Shown piece after piece: positions 44,763-55,006 of a stretch of DNA of 64,000 bases (within the stretch, counting starts at the first letter, position 1; every line of letters starts with the position of its first letter). Below the pieces are notes generated by a model that saw only the letters and a program-made list of their open reading frames with translations, was not told where the DNA came from and ran no database searches. The stretch comes from Alcanivoracaceae bacterium (GTDB lineage Bacteria; Pseudomonadota; Gammaproteobacteria; Pseudomonadales; Alcanivoracaceae): the NCBI GenBank assembly GCA_023146255.1, contig JAGLCJ010000009.1, positions 62,001 through 126,000 of the forward strand, given 5' to 3'. The position numbers were made by a program, and so were the translations under genes.

Positions 44763-45935
44763 TTAACCGTTGGCGACACTGTCCAGATGCGTTTCACCGA
44801 TGACCCGGTTGCGGCCGGTTTCCTTGGCCCGGTACAGGCAGCTGTCGGCCCGGTTGATGGCATCATCAATGTGCTCGCCCATGCGGTACTCAGACACACC
44901 GATGGAGACAGTGACTTTCAGATTTTCATGCAGATCGGCGAAGCTTTGCTCCTCTAACCGTGCCCGCAACCGCTCCGCCACCTGCCAGGCTTCTTCCAGA
45001 CCGGTCTGGCTAAGCACCAGCACAAACTCCTCGCCACCCAGTCTGCCGGTGTAATCGGCATCGCGCAGCGAGTCATGAACCAACCTGGCAAAACGACGCA
45101 GCACCTGATCACCGACACCATGACCGTAGGTATCGTTGATCGGTTTGAAGTGATCCAGATCCAGATAACACAGACAGAAACGGTAATCGCCGGAATCCGC
45201 CAGAGCCTGCTGCTGCTGCAGAATTTCCATGATGTGACGCCGGTTGAACAGGCCGGTGAGCTCATCTCGAATCGCCATCTCGCGGACCTGCTCCAGCGCC
45301 TTGCCCAGCTCTTCGTTCTTGCCTGAAAGCCGACTGCGCAGCGCATTGATCCCGGCACCAGTGACACAGAATGCCGCTGCCGTAACCGAGAAAATCAGCC
45401 ACTGCAGCCACTCAACAGTAAAACTCAGACGCACGCCATGGTCGGCAAAGGCCATCAGCAAAACCAATGCATAGCCACCGGAGGCATACAGCGCCAGCAC
45501 CGACAATTTCCAGAAATTGAGGCGGAAAGAGGCCAGCAGCATGGCGGCAAAAAACACCATCATGACACTGATCCGGAAACCGTCCGTGGACACCTCACCG
45601 AATACGGTGCTCTGTTCCGGCGTCTCAACAAAGTAAATGCTGACCAGAAATCCCGTGGTCAGCCACAGCGCAATCCAGAGCGACAGGCTTGGGTCGCGGC
45701 GGTGACGGGTTATGCCACTGCGCACCAGCGACAGCAGCGCAATATTGCCCACCCAGATGGCCGCGAACAAAGCTGTGAAAACCGGCAACGAGGCGGAGAA
45801 ATAGCCGCCCCAGAGATAGAAGGCACAGATAGCGGTATGCACCAGACTGGTAGCCAGCGCCAGATTGACATGCCGTCGGACCAGCCGTTGTTCGTTTATC
45901 GCCAGTTGTCGGGCACGCTCAAGATCCGCAATCAT
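44763..45935 (-). CDS. Membrane diguanylate cyclase 1
   Basis: 390 residues. Residues about 20-190 hold six hydrophobic helices (FPVFTALFAAIWVGNIALLSLV, FFAAMLLASFRLNF among them), then a coiled coil and a GGDEF domain (MAIRDELTGLFNRRHIMEIL) with active site RLGGEEFVLVL. An RDAD inhibitory I-site lies exactly five residues before GGEEF, so c-di-GMP feedback is expected. Its ATG overlaps the stop of the upstream cyclase gene (ATGA), so the two are made together. The two proteins are clearly related over their whole length, a tandem duplication that has diverged. Confidence 0.9.
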   Translation of the reverse strand: MIADLERARQLAINEQRLVRRHVNLALATSLVHTAICAFYLWGGYFSASLPVFTALFAAIWVGNIALLSLVRSGITRHRRDPSLSLWIALWLTTGFLVSIYFVETPEQSTVFGEVSTDGFRISVMMVFFAAMLLASFRLNFWKLSVLALYASGGYALVLLMAFADHGVRLSFTVEWLQWLIFSVTAAAFCVTGAGINALRSRLSGKNEELGKALEQVREMAIRDELTGLFNRRHIMEILQQQQALADSGDYRFCLCYLDLDHFKPINDTYGHGVGDQVLRRFARLVHDSLRDADYTGRLGGEEFVLVLSQTGLEEAWQVAERLRARLEEQSFADLHENLKVTVSIGVSEYRMGEHIDDAINRADSCLYRAKETGRNRVIGETHLDSVANG

Positions 45936-47026
45936 GCCGGCTCCTCCGTGGCCATGCAGACGCGGTTGCGTCCACCGTGCTTGGCACGATACAACGCCGC
46001 ATCGGCACGGGCCAGCAGCTGATCCATCGACTCACCACGGAGGAACTCCGCTGCACCCAGCGAGGCACTCATTTTCAATCCCGGCGCCGAAGGGAAGTTC
46101 AACCCGGTAACGGCCTCACGAAGCTTATCTGCCATCGCCAGTCCCTGACTGCGGTCAGTCTTCACCAGCACGACAAGAAACTCCTCACCGCCAAGTCGCG
46201 CGGCGAAATCACGGCCACTGAGGGCACCGCGGACCATACTGGAAAATTCCCGCAGCACTTCATCGCCAACCTGGTGGCCGTGGTTGTCGTTGACCCGTTT
46301 GAAATGATCCAGATCGATATACAGCACCATGAAACTGAAGGCATTCCGGTTCGCCATCTCGCGAATCTTGCTGAGCCGCTCAGTGGCATGACGGCGGTTA
46401 TACATACCGGTCAGCTCGTCACGGATCGCCATGTCCTGAATCCGGTCAACGATCTTGCTCAGCTGACCGTTACGCTCGATCAACTGGTGACGGATGCTGG
46501 AAATTTCGTTGGCCACCAACACCGCGCCGACGGTAATCAGGGTAAAGGCCGACCACTGGATCATCTCTGCGGTGACATCAATGGCCTCGGGAAACAAGGT
46601 CGCCACTCGCCAGATAATCAGGCCATAACCAACCACACAGAGCGTACTGACCGCGAGGAAACGCGGGAAGGTCAGGCGAAATACGCCAGTCTGCAAAATG
46701 GCGAAGAACAGCACCATCACGCACAGCCTCACCTGATCGACGAAATAAGCCGACACCAGCAACCCGAGTGTCGACCAGAGCACCACCGGCAATGACATCG
46801 ACGGATCCGGCAGGCGCCGATTCAGACCACTGAGCAAAAGCAGCGCGATGGCGCCGTGACCAACCCAGATCAGGGTAAATAGCTGATTAAATGCCTCCGC
46901 CGACCCGCGGAAGAAATCCAGCTGCAGGGCAATCCAGCAGACAGCAGTATGGGCCAGCGCCCCGAGCAGGGCGGTGGCCACCAGACGCCACGGACGGGCA
47001 CTGAATTCAATACTGTTCTGTTCCAT
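45932..47026 (-). CDS. Membrane diguanylate cyclase 2
   Basis: 364 residues from the ATG at 47026, chosen because AAGGGA lies just before it; an ATG four codons upstream lacks one. Six hydrophobic helices in residues 15-180 (VATALLGALAHTAVCWIAL, LFTLIWVGHGAIALLLL) resemble those of the following gene. The GGDEF domain (MAIRDELTGMYNRRHATERL) has an intact RLGGEEFLVVL, but the I-site position reads SGRD instead of RxxD, so it probably escapes product inhibition. A CRP/Vfr-type site lies about 90 bases upstream, suggesting cAMP control. Confidence 0.9.
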   Translation of the reverse strand: MEQNSIEFSARPWRLVATALLGALAHTAVCWIALQLDFFRGSAEAFNQLFTLIWVGHGAIALLLLSGLNRRLPDPSMSLPVVLWSTLGLLVSAYFVDQVRLCVMVLFFAILQTGVFRLTFPRFLAVSTLCVVGYGLIIWRVATLFPEAIDVTAEMIQWSAFTLITVGAVLVANEISSIRHQLIERNGQLSKIVDRIQDMAIRDELTGMYNRRHATERLSKIREMANRNAFSFMVLYIDLDHFKRVNDNHGHQVGDEVLREFSSMVRGALSGRDFAARLGGEEFLVVLVKTDRSQGLAMADKLREAVTGLNFPSAPGLKMSASLGAAEFLRGESMDQLLARADAALYRAKHGGRNRVCMATEEPA

Positions 47027-47112
47027 GGTCCCTTGCATGGTGTGGGCCCCGCATCGGCTGACACTTACTACTAAAGTATTACTACGTTAGGTAATGCCAT
47101 CTTATTACATAG

Positions 47113-47128
47113 CGTGACCCAGATCACA
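47113..47128. promoter_or_regulatory. CRP/Vfr-type binding site
   Basis: CGTGA-CCCAGA-TCACA matches the TGTGA-N6-TCACA consensus in nine of ten core bases. It lies between the glpK stop and the diguanylate cyclase pair, 87 bases before the start at 47026, on the upstream side of the cyclase transcript. Confidence 0.6.
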
Positions 47129-47176
47129 ACATCCGTCAGACACAATCGACCGTTTATCCGCAATATCGGCCCGACA

Positions 47177-48673
47177 TCACCCTTCTGTTACGCCCTCGCA
47201 GACCCGGGCCACCGCCCGTCGCCAGCCGGCATGGCGGGCCTGCCGGGCACGCTCATCCAGCGATGGCTCAAAGCTGCGTTCGCACTGCCACTGGGCCGCC
47301 ACCTCCTCCAGCGAGGCAAACAGCCCCACCTGAAGCCCTGCCAGATAGGCCGCGCCCAGCGCGGTCGTCTCCGTCACCACCGGCCGGTCGACCCGGATAC
47401 CGAGGATGTCAGCCAGTGTCTGGGTCAACCAGTTGTTGACCACCATACCGCCATCCACCCGCAGTGCGGTCGGCCGGGCGCCCGCATCTGCGCCCATCGC
47501 CTCAAGCAGATCCAGCGTCTGATAGCAGACCGACTCCAGCCCCGCTGTCACCACCTCGGCGATGCCGGTGTCCCGGGTCAGGCCAAGCAAGGCGCCGCGG
47601 GCGTGCGGGTCCCACCAGGGAGCCCCCATGCCAGTAAACGCCGGCACCAGATAGACGCCCTTGCCACTGCCAACACTGCGCGCCAGCGCTTCGGTTTCGC
47701 TGGCATGGTTGATCAGCCGCAAACCGTCACGCAGCCACTGGATCGCGGCCCCGGCCACAAAGATGGAGCCCTCCAGCGCATAGGTGGTTTTGCCGTTCAG
47801 TCGATAGCCCACCGTGGTCAGCAACCGATTGCGCGACTGCACCGCCTGCTCGCCGGTATTCAGCACCATAAAGCAGCCGGTGCCATAGGTGCTCTTGACC
47901 ATGCCCGGACTGAAACAGGCCTGACCAACCAGCGCCGCCTGCTGGTCGCCGGCCATGCCGGCCACGGCAATCGGCGCACCGAACAGTGAAGCATCTGTCT
48001 GGCCATAATCGGCAGCACAGTCACGTACATCCGGCAGCAGCGCTGCGGGGATACGGAACAGGCTGAGCAGCTCGTCATCCCAGCATTGACGATGGATATC
48101 GAACAGCAGGGTGCGCGAGGCATTAGTGGCATCAGTGGCATGCACCTGGCCACCGGTCAGATTCCACAGCAACCAGCTGTCGATGGTGCCGAACGCCAGC
48201 TCGCCGGCCTCGGCCCGGGCCCGGGCGCCAGGCACCTGATCCAGCAGCCAGGCCAGTTTGGTGGCGGAGAAGTACGGGTCCAGCAGCAAGCCGGTGCGCT
48301 GCTGCACCAGCTGCTCGTGGCCGGCCGCCTTGAGCTGGGCACACAGCGCTGCGGTGCGACGGTCTTGCCAGACAATGGCCGGCGCCAGCGGCGTGCCGGT
48401 GGCACGATCCCATAGCACCGTGGTTTCGCGTTGGTTAGTGATGCCGATTGCCGCCACCTCAACGGCGTCGACGCCGGCATCCTTGAGCACCTCGCGACAC
48501 AGCTGCAGACAGTCCTGCCAGATCTGGCTGGCGTCATGCTCAACCCAGCCATCTTCCGGATAGTACTGACGGAACTCGCGCTGAGCCTGAGCCAGCCGCC
48601 GCCCCTGACGATCAAACAGAATGGCGCGGGAACTGGTGGTGCCCTGATCAATGGCGAGAAGGCAAGACGACAT
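47177..48673 (-). CDS. glpK: Glycerol kinase
   Basis: 498 residues, standard length. It phosphorylates glycerol to sn-glycerol-3-phosphate. Marks: [16 protein letters not shown] at the start, [27 protein letters not shown], the substrate/ATP segments [14 protein letters not shown] and GGMVVNNWL, and the C-terminal [19 protein letters not shown]. Start at 48673, behind GGGAGAG; the 49-codon upstream extension in frame is not conserved-looking and overlaps the leader. No glpF, glpD or glpR is adjacent, so it stands apart from a glycerol regulon. A promoter with a LexA-type box lies 230 bases upstream. Confidence 0.95.
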   Translation of the reverse strand: MSSCLLAIDQGTTSSRAILFDRQGRRLAQAQREFRQYYPEDGWVEHDASQIWQDCLQLCREVLKDAGVDAVEVAAIGITNQRETTVLWDRATGTPLAPAIVWQDRRTAALCAQLKAAGHEQLVQQRTGLLLDPYFSATKLAWLLDQVPGARARAEAGELAFGTIDSWLLWNLTGGQVHATDATNASRTLLFDIHRQCWDDELLSLFRIPAALLPDVRDCAADYGQTDASLFGAPIAVAGMAGDQQAALVGQACFSPGMVKSTYGTGCFMVLNTGEQAVQSRNRLLTTVGYRLNGKTTYALEGSIFVAGAAIQWLRDGLRLINHASETEALARSVGSGKGVYLVPAFTGMGAPWWDPHARGALLGLTRDTGIAEVVTAGLESVCYQTLDLLEAMGADAGARPTALRVDGGMVVNNWLTQTLADILGIRVDRPVVTETTALGAAYLAGLQVGLFASLEEVAAQWQCERSFEPSLDERARQARHAGWRRAVARVCEGVTEG

Positions 48674-48899
48674 GGAACTCTCCCTGAAAAGACCGCCCGC
48701 AGAATGTGATCGGGCAATTAAAACCGGCAAGAGTAACGCAAAGCAGCGGGGCTGTGACCCGGCGTATCTGCCAAAAGGCATGGTCAGAAACAGATAAGGC
48801 CCGGGAGCAGCACCTTCCATGGCGCAGGGGGAGATCAGTCACAGTCAGCAAGGTGGTGGTCGCAGTGGGAAGCTGGGCTGTGTGCTCGCCGGGAAAAGC

Positions 48900-48928
48900 A
48901 GATTACTGTACATAAGAACAGTATTCAA
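48900..48928 (-). promoter_or_regulatory. Promoter with an internal LexA-type SOS box, upstream of glpK
   Basis: On the minus strand TTGAAT (48928-48923), 17-base spacer, TAATCT (48905-48900) make a reasonable sigma-70 promoter pointing to glpK. The spacer and edges hold TACTGT-N8-ACAGTA (48904-48923), which matches 16 of 20 bases of the E. coli LexA consensus and keeps the CTG-N10-CAG core. The 230-base leader to glpK has no other gene that I can support. Confidence 0.55.
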
Positions 48929-48950
48929 GCAGAAAGATGCCGAAAAAGAA

Positions 48951-48977
48951 AAGCCCGCCGGTGCGGGGCGGGCTTTT
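48951..48977. terminator. Intrinsic terminator, usable in both directions
   Basis: AAGCCCGCC (48951-48959) pairs with GGCGGGCTT (48967-48975), T run on the plus side and A-rich GAAAAAGAA on the left, so on the minus strand it ends the sensor-kinase transcript about 100 bases after its stop. Confidence 0.8.
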
Positions 48978-49076
48978 AATGGTCACATCCAAGGAGTCAG
49001 GGTCACTTCTTATCGCTACGGGGCCAGTATCGCCGCCACCATTGGTCCTGTCTGTAGAGGCTTTGTCAGAACGCTG

Positions 49077-50729
49077 TTACAGGTTGTTATCGGCCTGCCC
49101 CAACACGTGGGAACCCACCCGGTGCTGGCGCGGCCAGGTCATCCGGAACAGCGCCCCGCCCGACTCGCCCTGATGCACCGACACCCGGCCACCATGCCAC
49201 TCGGCAATACGCTGGACAATCGACAGGCCCAGTCCATAGCCGCCACTCTTGCGCTGTCGGCTTTCATCCAGACGGGCAAACGGCTTGAAAATCCGCGCAC
49301 GATCCGCCTCCGGAATACCGGGACCATCATCCTCCACCTCCAGCACCGCCAGCTCGCCGTCGGATCGATACCGAAGCACAACATTGCTGGCCGCGTAGCG
49401 CAATGCATTGGTCACCAGATTCTGCAGCACTCGATGCAGGTAGCGTTCACTGCCGGAGGCGTAGATATCCTCCGGCGGCAACGCCGCCAGCGCCGCCTCG
49501 TCAATCTCGATTCTGATGCCGCCACTAATCGGCACCAGCTCCTCGCACAGCCGTTCCAGCAGATCCGGCATGCTGACCCGGGAGAAATCAATTGCCGGGC
49601 TGCCCTCTTCGAGACGGGCGAAGGTGAGAATCTCGTCGATCAACTCGTCGAGCTGGTCGATATCGCGATCCATTGCCTCGGCCTTGCTGCGGCGCTCGCT
49701 GACCTCATCAATATCTACCAGCATTTCCAGACCGAAGCGTAACCGGGCCACCGGTGTGCGCAGCTCATGCGACACCGCCCGGGTCATTTCCCGCTGCGAT
49801 TCAATCAATCGACGAATATGCGCGGTCATGCCATTGAAGGTTGCCGCCAACTGACCAATCGCATCCTGACTGCTGGCATCCGCCCGGGCATTCAGGTCAC
49901 CACGGCCCAACCGTTCCACCGCCTGACCCAGACTGAATAGCCGGGCCTGCAACGGCCGCACCAGCAGATAAGCGGCCAGACCCATGGCAATCAGGCCAAG
50001 TCCGCCGACCATGATCAGCATCTGCACCGGATACTGCTCAAACAAACGCATCGGCCCCAGCACCAGCACCCGGCCGGTACTGCCAATCGGTGCATAGACC
50101 TGCACCGAGGATTGTTCACGACTGGCACTGTCATCAATGGCCAGCACTACTTCGCGGCGCTCCAGCCGCAACAGCTGCTCGCGATCAAGATTCAGTTTTT
50201 CAAATGGCACCCGGTTAAGGGGATAACCGAAGTGGCTCTGAATTCGCTCGAACTCGATATCCCACTGGCTGCTGGGAAACTGTGACAGCTCATCGAGAAT
50301 AAGCAGCGCCGTTGCCCTTGCCTGCTGCTCGGACACTTTTTTCATCCGGGTGGTGAGGTAGCGCAACTCTCCGGGAAGCTGAAAGATGATATCGGCATGC
50401 CCCTGATCATCATCAAGGCGCATCAGCACCCTGCCAGACGCCAGCCGCTCCGCCTCATCCTCTGTCAACTCCAGCTCGGCCGGCACCCGCAGGTTGATTT
50501 CCGCGGACATCAACCGGCCCAGCACCTGTCGCCAACGCTCCAGCTCGTCTGCGCTCTTCTGCCGCTGCAGGCCACGCGCCATCAAGTAGAAGGTGCCGCG
50601 CGCCATGGTTTCGCGATAGACGTCAGCGCGGTAGCTGTTGACCAGCTGCACAGTGCCATAGGCAAGCATGCCCACCAGCAGGATCGCTGCCAGCATGCCG
50701 CCATAAATACGCAGGAAAATACTGTTCAA
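49077..50729 (-). CDS. Two-component sensor histidine kinase
   Basis: 550 residues. Two membrane helices (residues about 5-28 and about 225-248, MLIMVGGLGLIAMGLAAYLLV) frame a periplasmic sensor domain of about 190 residues. Then a HAMP linker (RPLQARLFSLGQAVERLGRGDL), HisKA with phospho-acceptor in RAVSHELRTPVARL, and HATPase (LQNLVTNALRYA, EDDGPGIPEADR, GGYGLGLSIVQRIAEWHGG). It follows its response regulator by eleven bases in one operon. A sensor/regulator pair at the same place beside nrdAB exists in P. aeruginosa as I recall. The signal is unknown. Confidence 0.9.
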   Translation of the reverse strand: MNSIFLRIYGGMLAAILLVGMLAYGTVQLVNSYRADVYRETMARGTFYLMARGLQRQKSADELERWRQVLGRLMSAEINLRVPAELELTEDEAERLASGRVLMRLDDDQGHADIIFQLPGELRYLTTRMKKVSEQQARATALLILDELSQFPSSQWDIEFERIQSHFGYPLNRVPFEKLNLDREQLLRLERREVVLAIDDSASREQSSVQVYAPIGSTGRVLVLGPMRLFEQYPVQMLIMVGGLGLIAMGLAAYLLVRPLQARLFSLGQAVERLGRGDLNARADASSQDAIGQLAATFNGMTAHIRRLIESQREMTRAVSHELRTPVARLRFGLEMLVDIDEVSERRSKAEAMDRDIDQLDELIDEILTFARLEEGSPAIDFSRVSMPDLLERLCEELVPISGGIRIEIDEAALAALPPEDIYASGSERYLHRVLQNLVTNALRYAASNVVLRYRSDGELAVLEVEDDGPGIPEADRARIFKPFARLDESRQRKSGGYGLGLSIVQRIAEWHGGRVSVHQGESGGALFRMTWPRQHRVGSHVLGQADNNL

Positions 50730-50740
50730 GAGGCGCTCAC

Positions 50741-51445
50741 TCAGCCGGCATTGATGTCGGCAACAAAAAGATAACCCTTGGAGCGCACGGTCTTGATCCG
50801 GCGCGGATTGTCCGGGTCATCGCCAACCTTGGGCCGGATGCGGGAAATCCGGACATCGATGGAGCGATCCTGGCCGTCATACTGGATGCCGCGCAGCCGC
50901 TCGAAAATGGTTTCCCGCGACAACACGGTGCCGGCATGGGAGGCCAGCAACCAGAGCAGATCATATTCGGCGCTGGTCATCTCCACCGACAGGCCATCAA
51001 GAATCACTTCCCGGGCCGAGTTATCGATCACCAGATTGCCGAACTCGAGCCGCGATGGCGGGCTCTCCGCATCCGGCTCGATCCGCCGCAGCAGCGCCCG
51101 CACCCGGGCCAGCAGCAAACGCGGCTTGACCGGCTTGGCGACATAATCGTCGGCGCCCATTTCCAGACCAAGGATCTGGTCCATGTCATCGGTGCGCGCG
51201 GTCAGCATCAGAATCGGGTTGCGGTACTGGCGGCGCACCTCGCGGCACACGGTCAGGCCGTCGGCCCCCGGCAGCATCAGATCGAGCACGACGATATCCG
51301 GCTGCTCCGCCGGGATCCGGCGGATCGCTTCGTTACCGTTGCTGACCACGGTCACGGACAGACCGTTGGCACTGAGGTAATCACTGGTCAGGGTGGCGAG
51401 GCGTTCATCGTCCTCGACAATCATCACCCGCGGAGCATTGTCCAC
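50741..51445 (-). CDS. OmpR-family response regulator
   Basis: 234 residues with a GTG start at 51445, chosen because AAGGAG is seven bases upstream; a longer frame exists without support. The receiver has VEDDERLATL, phospho-acceptor Asp in IVVLDLMLPGADG, LTARTD and VAKPVKPR. The C-terminal winged helix ends with RIRPKVGDDPDNPRRIKTVRSKGYLF, the usual DNA-recognition part. It is first in an operon with the sensor kinase and divergent from nrdA over a 600-base space. Whether it controls nrdAB is open, but the shared regulatory region allows it. Confidence 0.92.
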   Translation of the reverse strand: MDNAPRVMIVEDDERLATLTSDYLSANGLSVTVVSNGNEAIRRIPAEQPDIVVLDLMLPGADGLTVCREVRRQYRNPILMLTARTDDMDQILGLEMGADDYVAKPVKPRLLLARVRALLRRIEPDAESPPSRLEFGNLVIDNSAREVILDGLSVEMTSAEYDLLWLLASHAGTVLSRETIFERLRGIQYDGQDRSIDVRISRIRPKVGDDPDNPRRIKTVRSKGYLFVADINAG

Positions 51446-51611
51446 ACTGTTCTCCTTGAGAATCGACCGCTGTTGACACAATGGAGGCTTTATACGCATC
51501 CCCCCTTTAACCGGCAACCGGGACACTGTGGTGTCCTTGTTAAGATTGCCTGAAATGGCACCACAACGGCGCCGGAATGTTTCCTAAGGGAACAGTCTGC
51601 ACCAGACTGAA

Positions 51612-51627
51612 ACACCAGATATTGTGT
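51612..51627. promoter_or_regulatory. NrdR-box-like site 1
   Basis: ACACCAGATATTGTGT matches the 16-bp NrdR box form (acaCwAtATaTwgtgt) in most positions and keeps the ACAC/GTGT ends. It lies 432 bases before nrdA and 167 before the response regulator start, so it may serve an upstream nrd promoter or the other gene. Confidence 0.5.
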
Positions 51628-51667
51628 TTGTCCGATTCACCGTTCTGATCCGCAGGAGGCGCACAGG

Positions 51668-51676
51668 TTATCCACA
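51668..51676 (+). promoter_or_regulatory. DnaA box
   Basis: TTATCCACA, a perfect nine-base DnaA box. DnaA boxes are part of the nrdAB control region in E. coli, where DnaA-ATP ties expression to replication. Only one perfect copy is seen here. Confidence 0.6.
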
Positions 51677-51858
51677 GCATTTCCCCCGCTGCAAACCCTT
51701 GCAATGCCGCCAGCACCGCTATAACTTGTACTCCATCAGGCCAACCACCCCCATATGTTGGGTTTTTAACCAGCGCTGATTCACCACCGCATCGCAGCTT
51801 TCGCTGTCTGATTCGGCAAAAACGGGGTAAACGGACGGCTACGCTCGGTAATACAACA

Positions 51859-51874
51859 ACACTATATCTTGTGT
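51859..51874. promoter_or_regulatory. NrdR-box-like site 2
   Basis: ACACTATATCTTGTGT is a very good NrdR box, 169 bases before the nrdA ATG. NrdR represses ribonucleotide reductase genes when (d)ATP is high. The usual partner box about 30 bp away is not visible; the other box lies 247 bp upstream. Confidence 0.75.
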
Positions 51875-52043
51875 TGTCGGCATCCACGGCGACGGAGCAC
51901 AGGGACGATGCGCAGCGACAGACTTAATCACAGCAGCGGTATCTGACCGCCCGCCCCCTCACCGGGCCGGGCATAGAAGCCGTTGCCGAACCATGACAAG
52001 ACGCACCACCACCAACAAGACAGACACATCACGGAGACGGGCC

Positions 52044-54932
52044 ATGCACACGGAAACCCAAAGCCAGACCGGTTCGGCACCCCAGACGGGGTCGAGCGCC
52101 ATTGAAGAGAGCAGCCTGAGCGCCACCGCGCCGGGCCAGCTGCGCGTGATCAAGCGCAACGGCAAGGTCGTTCCCTACACCAACGACAAGATCATCGTTG
52201 CCATCACCAAGGCGTTTCTGGCGGTGGAAGGCGGCAACGCCGCCGCTTCCAGCCGTATCCATGACACTGTCGCCCGTCTGGCCGATCAGGTTACGGCGAT
52301 CTTCAAGCGTCGCATGATTTCCGGTGGCACCATCCACATTGAAGAAGTGCAGGATCAGGTCGAACTGGCATTGATGCGTGCCGGCGAACACAAGGTCGCC
52401 CGCTCCTATGTGCTGTACCGCGAAGAGCAGTCGCGCAAGCGCGCCGCCGAGGCGGCCACCCAGCCGGCTGTCAGCAGCCGCGAAGTGAACATCAACGTGA
52501 CCATGGAAGATGGCAGCAAGCAGCCACTCGACATGGGCCGCCTTGAGCACCTGATCCGCGAAGCCTGCGTTGGCCTTGCTGATGTCGACGCCGACAAGAT
52601 CATCGATGAAACCATCAAGAACCTGTACGACGGCGTCTCCCTGAGCGATGTCAACACCTCCATGGTGATCACCGCCCGGACCATGATCGAGCAGGAGCCG
52701 AACTACTCGCAGGTCACCGCCCGTCTGCTGATGGACAGCCTGCGCGCCGAAGCCCTGCAATTCCTCGGCGTTGCCAAACTGGCCGACCAACAGGAAATGG
52801 AAACCCTCTACGGCGAGGCATTTACTGCCTATATCCACCGTGGTGTGGAACTGGAACTGCTCGACCCGGAGCTGGCCCGCTTCGATCTGGCCAAGCTCGG
52901 CGCTGCCCTGAAAGGCAGCCGCGACATGCAGTTCAACTACCTCGGCCTGCAGACCCTGTACGACCGCTACTTCCTGCACAGCAACGACACCCGCATCGAA
53001 CTGCCGCAGTGCTTCTTCATGCGCGTCGCCATGGGCCTGTCGGTGCGCGAGGACAACCGTGAAGCCCGCGCTATCGAGTTTTACGACCTGCTGTCCAGCT
53101 TCGACTACATGGCTTCCACGCCGACCCTGTTCAACGCCGGCACCCTGCGCCCGCAGCTGTCGTCCTGCTACCTGACCACCGTGCCAGACGACCTGCACGG
53201 CATTTACGGCGCCATTCAGGACAACGCCATGCTGTCCAAGTTTGCCGGCGGCCTCGGCAACGACTGGACCCCGGTGCGCGCCCTCGGTGCCTACATCAAG
53301 GGCACCAACGGCAAATCCCAGGGCGTGGTGCCGTTCCTGAAAGTGGTCAACGACACCGCTGTTGCGGTCAACCAGGGTGGCAAGCGCAAGGGTGCCGTCT
53401 GTGCCTATCTGGAAACCTGGCACATGGACATCGAGGAATTCCTCGAGCTGCGCAAAAACACCGGTGACGACCGTCGTCGTACCCACGACATGAACACCGC
53501 CAACTGGATTCCGGACCTGTTCATGAAGCGGGTGCTGGAAGAAGGCGAGTGGACCCTGTTCTCGCCGAACAATGTGCCGGACCTGCACGACCTGTACGGT
53601 CAGGACTTCGAGAAAAAATATCTCGAGTACGAAGCCAAAACCCGCGACGGCAGCCTGAAACTGTTCAAGCGCGTACCGGCCATCAACCTGTGGCGCAAGA
53701 TGCTGTCCATGTTGTTCGAAACCGGCCACCCGTGGGTCACCTTCAAGGACCCGTGCAACGTGCGCAGCCCGCAGCAGCACGTCGGTGTCGTGCACAGCTC
53801 GAACCTGTGCACCGAGATCACCCTGAACACCAGCAAGGACGAGATCGCGGTGTGCAACCTGGGTTCGGTCAACCTGACCCAGCACGTCAGCGAAACCGGT
53901 CTCGATGTCGGCAAGCTTGAGCGCACCATCAAGACCGCCGTGCGCATGCTCGATAACGTGATCGACATCAACTACTACTCGGTGCCGGCAGCGCGTAACT
54001 CGAACCTGAAGCACCGCCCGGTGGGTCTGGGCATCATGGGCTTCCAGGATGCGCTGTACATGCAGAAAATCGCCTACGCTTCATCGCAGGCGGTGGAATT
54101 TGCCGACCGTTCCATGGAAGCCGTGAGTTACTTTGCGATTCAGGCATCGAGCGATCTGGCGGTTGAGCGTGGCAGCTATTCCAGCTACGAAGGCTCGCTC
54201 TGGAGTCAGGGCATTCTGCCGATCGATTCGATCGAAATTCTGGCTCGCGAACGTGGCGAAGCAAAATACCTGAACATGGATCGCTCGCAGACCATGGACT
54301 GGAATTCGCTGCGCAACAAGGTTCGCACCCAGGGCATGCGCAACTCCAACGTGATGGCGATTGCACCGACGGCAACCATCGCCAATATCACTGGCGTTTC
54401 ACAGTCCATTGAACCGACCTATCAGAACCTGTACGTGAAATCGAACCTGTCTGGCGAGTTCACCGTGGTTAACCCGTATCTGGTTCACGAGCTGAAGGCT
54501 CGCGGCCTGTGGGACAACGTCATGGTCAACGACCTGAAATACTACGACGGTTCCGTGCTGCCGGTGGATCGCGTACCGGAAGACCTGAAAGAACAGTTCC
54601 GCACCGCCTTTGAAGTCGAGCCACGCTGGTTGGTGGAATCGGCGAGCCGTCGGCAGAAGTGGATCGATCAGGCTCAATCGCTGAACCTGTACATTGCTCA
54701 GGCCAACGGCAAGAAACTCGACATCACTTACAAGATGGCCTGGCTGGCCGGTCTGAAAACGACCTACTACCTGCGCGCCATTGGTGCCACCGCCACCGAG
54801 AAGTCGACCATCAATGACGGTCGCCTGAACCGGGTGTCATCCGGTAGTGATGAAGCCGCAGCGTTCAGTCAGGCTGCAGAAGTACCGCAGGCCTGCTCGA
54901 TCGATAACCCGGACTGCGAGGCCTGCCAGTAA
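52044..54932 (+). CDS. nrdA: Ribonucleoside-diphosphate reductase, class Ia alpha subunit
   Basis: 962 residues from the ATG at 52044 (GGAG seven bases upstream; an ATG 17 codons earlier lacks one). It makes deoxyribonucleotides in the cytoplasm with NrdB. The N terminus holds an ATP-cone ([18 protein letters not shown]) and a second cone-like region ([16 protein letters not shown]...), as in the long Pseudomonas-type NrdA. Catalytic parts: [16 protein letters not shown] and [11 protein letters not shown] (thiyl-radical Cys and Glu), [27 protein letters not shown], and the C-terminal redox pair in [11 protein letters not shown]. Probable control by NrdR, DnaA and perhaps the divergent response regulator. 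Confidence 0.97.
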   Translation: MHTETQSQTGSAPQTGSSAIEESSLSATAPGQLRVIKRNGKVVPYTNDKIIVAITKAFLAVEGGNAAASSRIHDTVARLADQVTAIFKRRMISGGTIHIEEVQDQVELALMRAGEHKVARSYVLYREEQSRKRAAEAATQPAVSSREVNINVTMEDGSKQPLDMGRLEHLIREACVGLADVDADKIIDETIKNLYDGVSLSDVNTSMVITARTMIEQEPNYSQVTARLLMDSLRAEALQFLGVAKLADQQEMETLYGEAFTAYIHRGVELELLDPELARFDLAKLGAALKGSRDMQFNYLGLQTLYDRYFLHSNDTRIELPQCFFMRVAMGLSVREDNREARAIEFYDLLSSFDYMASTPTLFNAGTLRPQLSSCYLTTVPDDLHGIYGAIQDNAMLSKFAGGLGNDWTPVRALGAYIKGTNGKSQGVVPFLKVVNDTAVAVNQGGKRKGAVCAYLETWHMDIEEFLELRKNTGDDRRRTHDMNTANWIPDLFMKRVLEEGEWTLFSPNNVPDLHDLYGQDFEKKYLEYEAKTRDGSLKLFKRVPAINLWRKMLSMLFETGHPWVTFKDPCNVRSPQQHVGVVHSSNLCTEITLNTSKDEIAVCNLGSVNLTQHVSETGLDVGKLERTIKTAVRMLDNVIDINYYSVPAARNSNLKHRPVGLGIMGFQDALYMQKIAYASSQAVEFADRSMEAVSYFAIQASSDLAVERGSYSSYEGSLWSQGILPIDSIEILARERGEAKYLNMDRSQTMDWNSLRNKVRTQGMRNSNVMAIAPTATIANITGVSQSIEPTYQNLYVKSNLSGEFTVVNPYLVHELKARGLWDNVMVNDLKYYDGSVLPVDRVPEDLKEQFRTAFEVEPRWLVESASRRQKWIDQAQSLNLYIAQANGKKLDITYKMAWLAGLKTTYYLRAIGATATEKSTINDGRLNRVSSGSDEAAAFSQAAEVPQACSIDNPDCEACQ

Positions 54933-55006
54933 CGAGGCAACCGGCCCGGCAGACGACCAGTGCGTTGCTGCCGGGCCTGCGAATAACGAAAAGGAGTAAA
55001 GCGATC

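Noticed and set aside
48674..48820. In-frame 49-codon N-terminal extension of glpK
   Set aside because: Glycerol kinases start at the [11 protein letters not shown] strand, and a good ribosome site stands before 48673; the extension is leader.
48819..49742. Plus-strand frame running from the glpK leader into the sensor-kinase gene
   Set aside because: It crosses a terminator hairpin and the antisense of a conserved HATPase domain.
52029..54014. A 661-codon minus-strand frame opposite nrdA
   Set aside because: Shadow of nrdA; no ribosome site and no motif.
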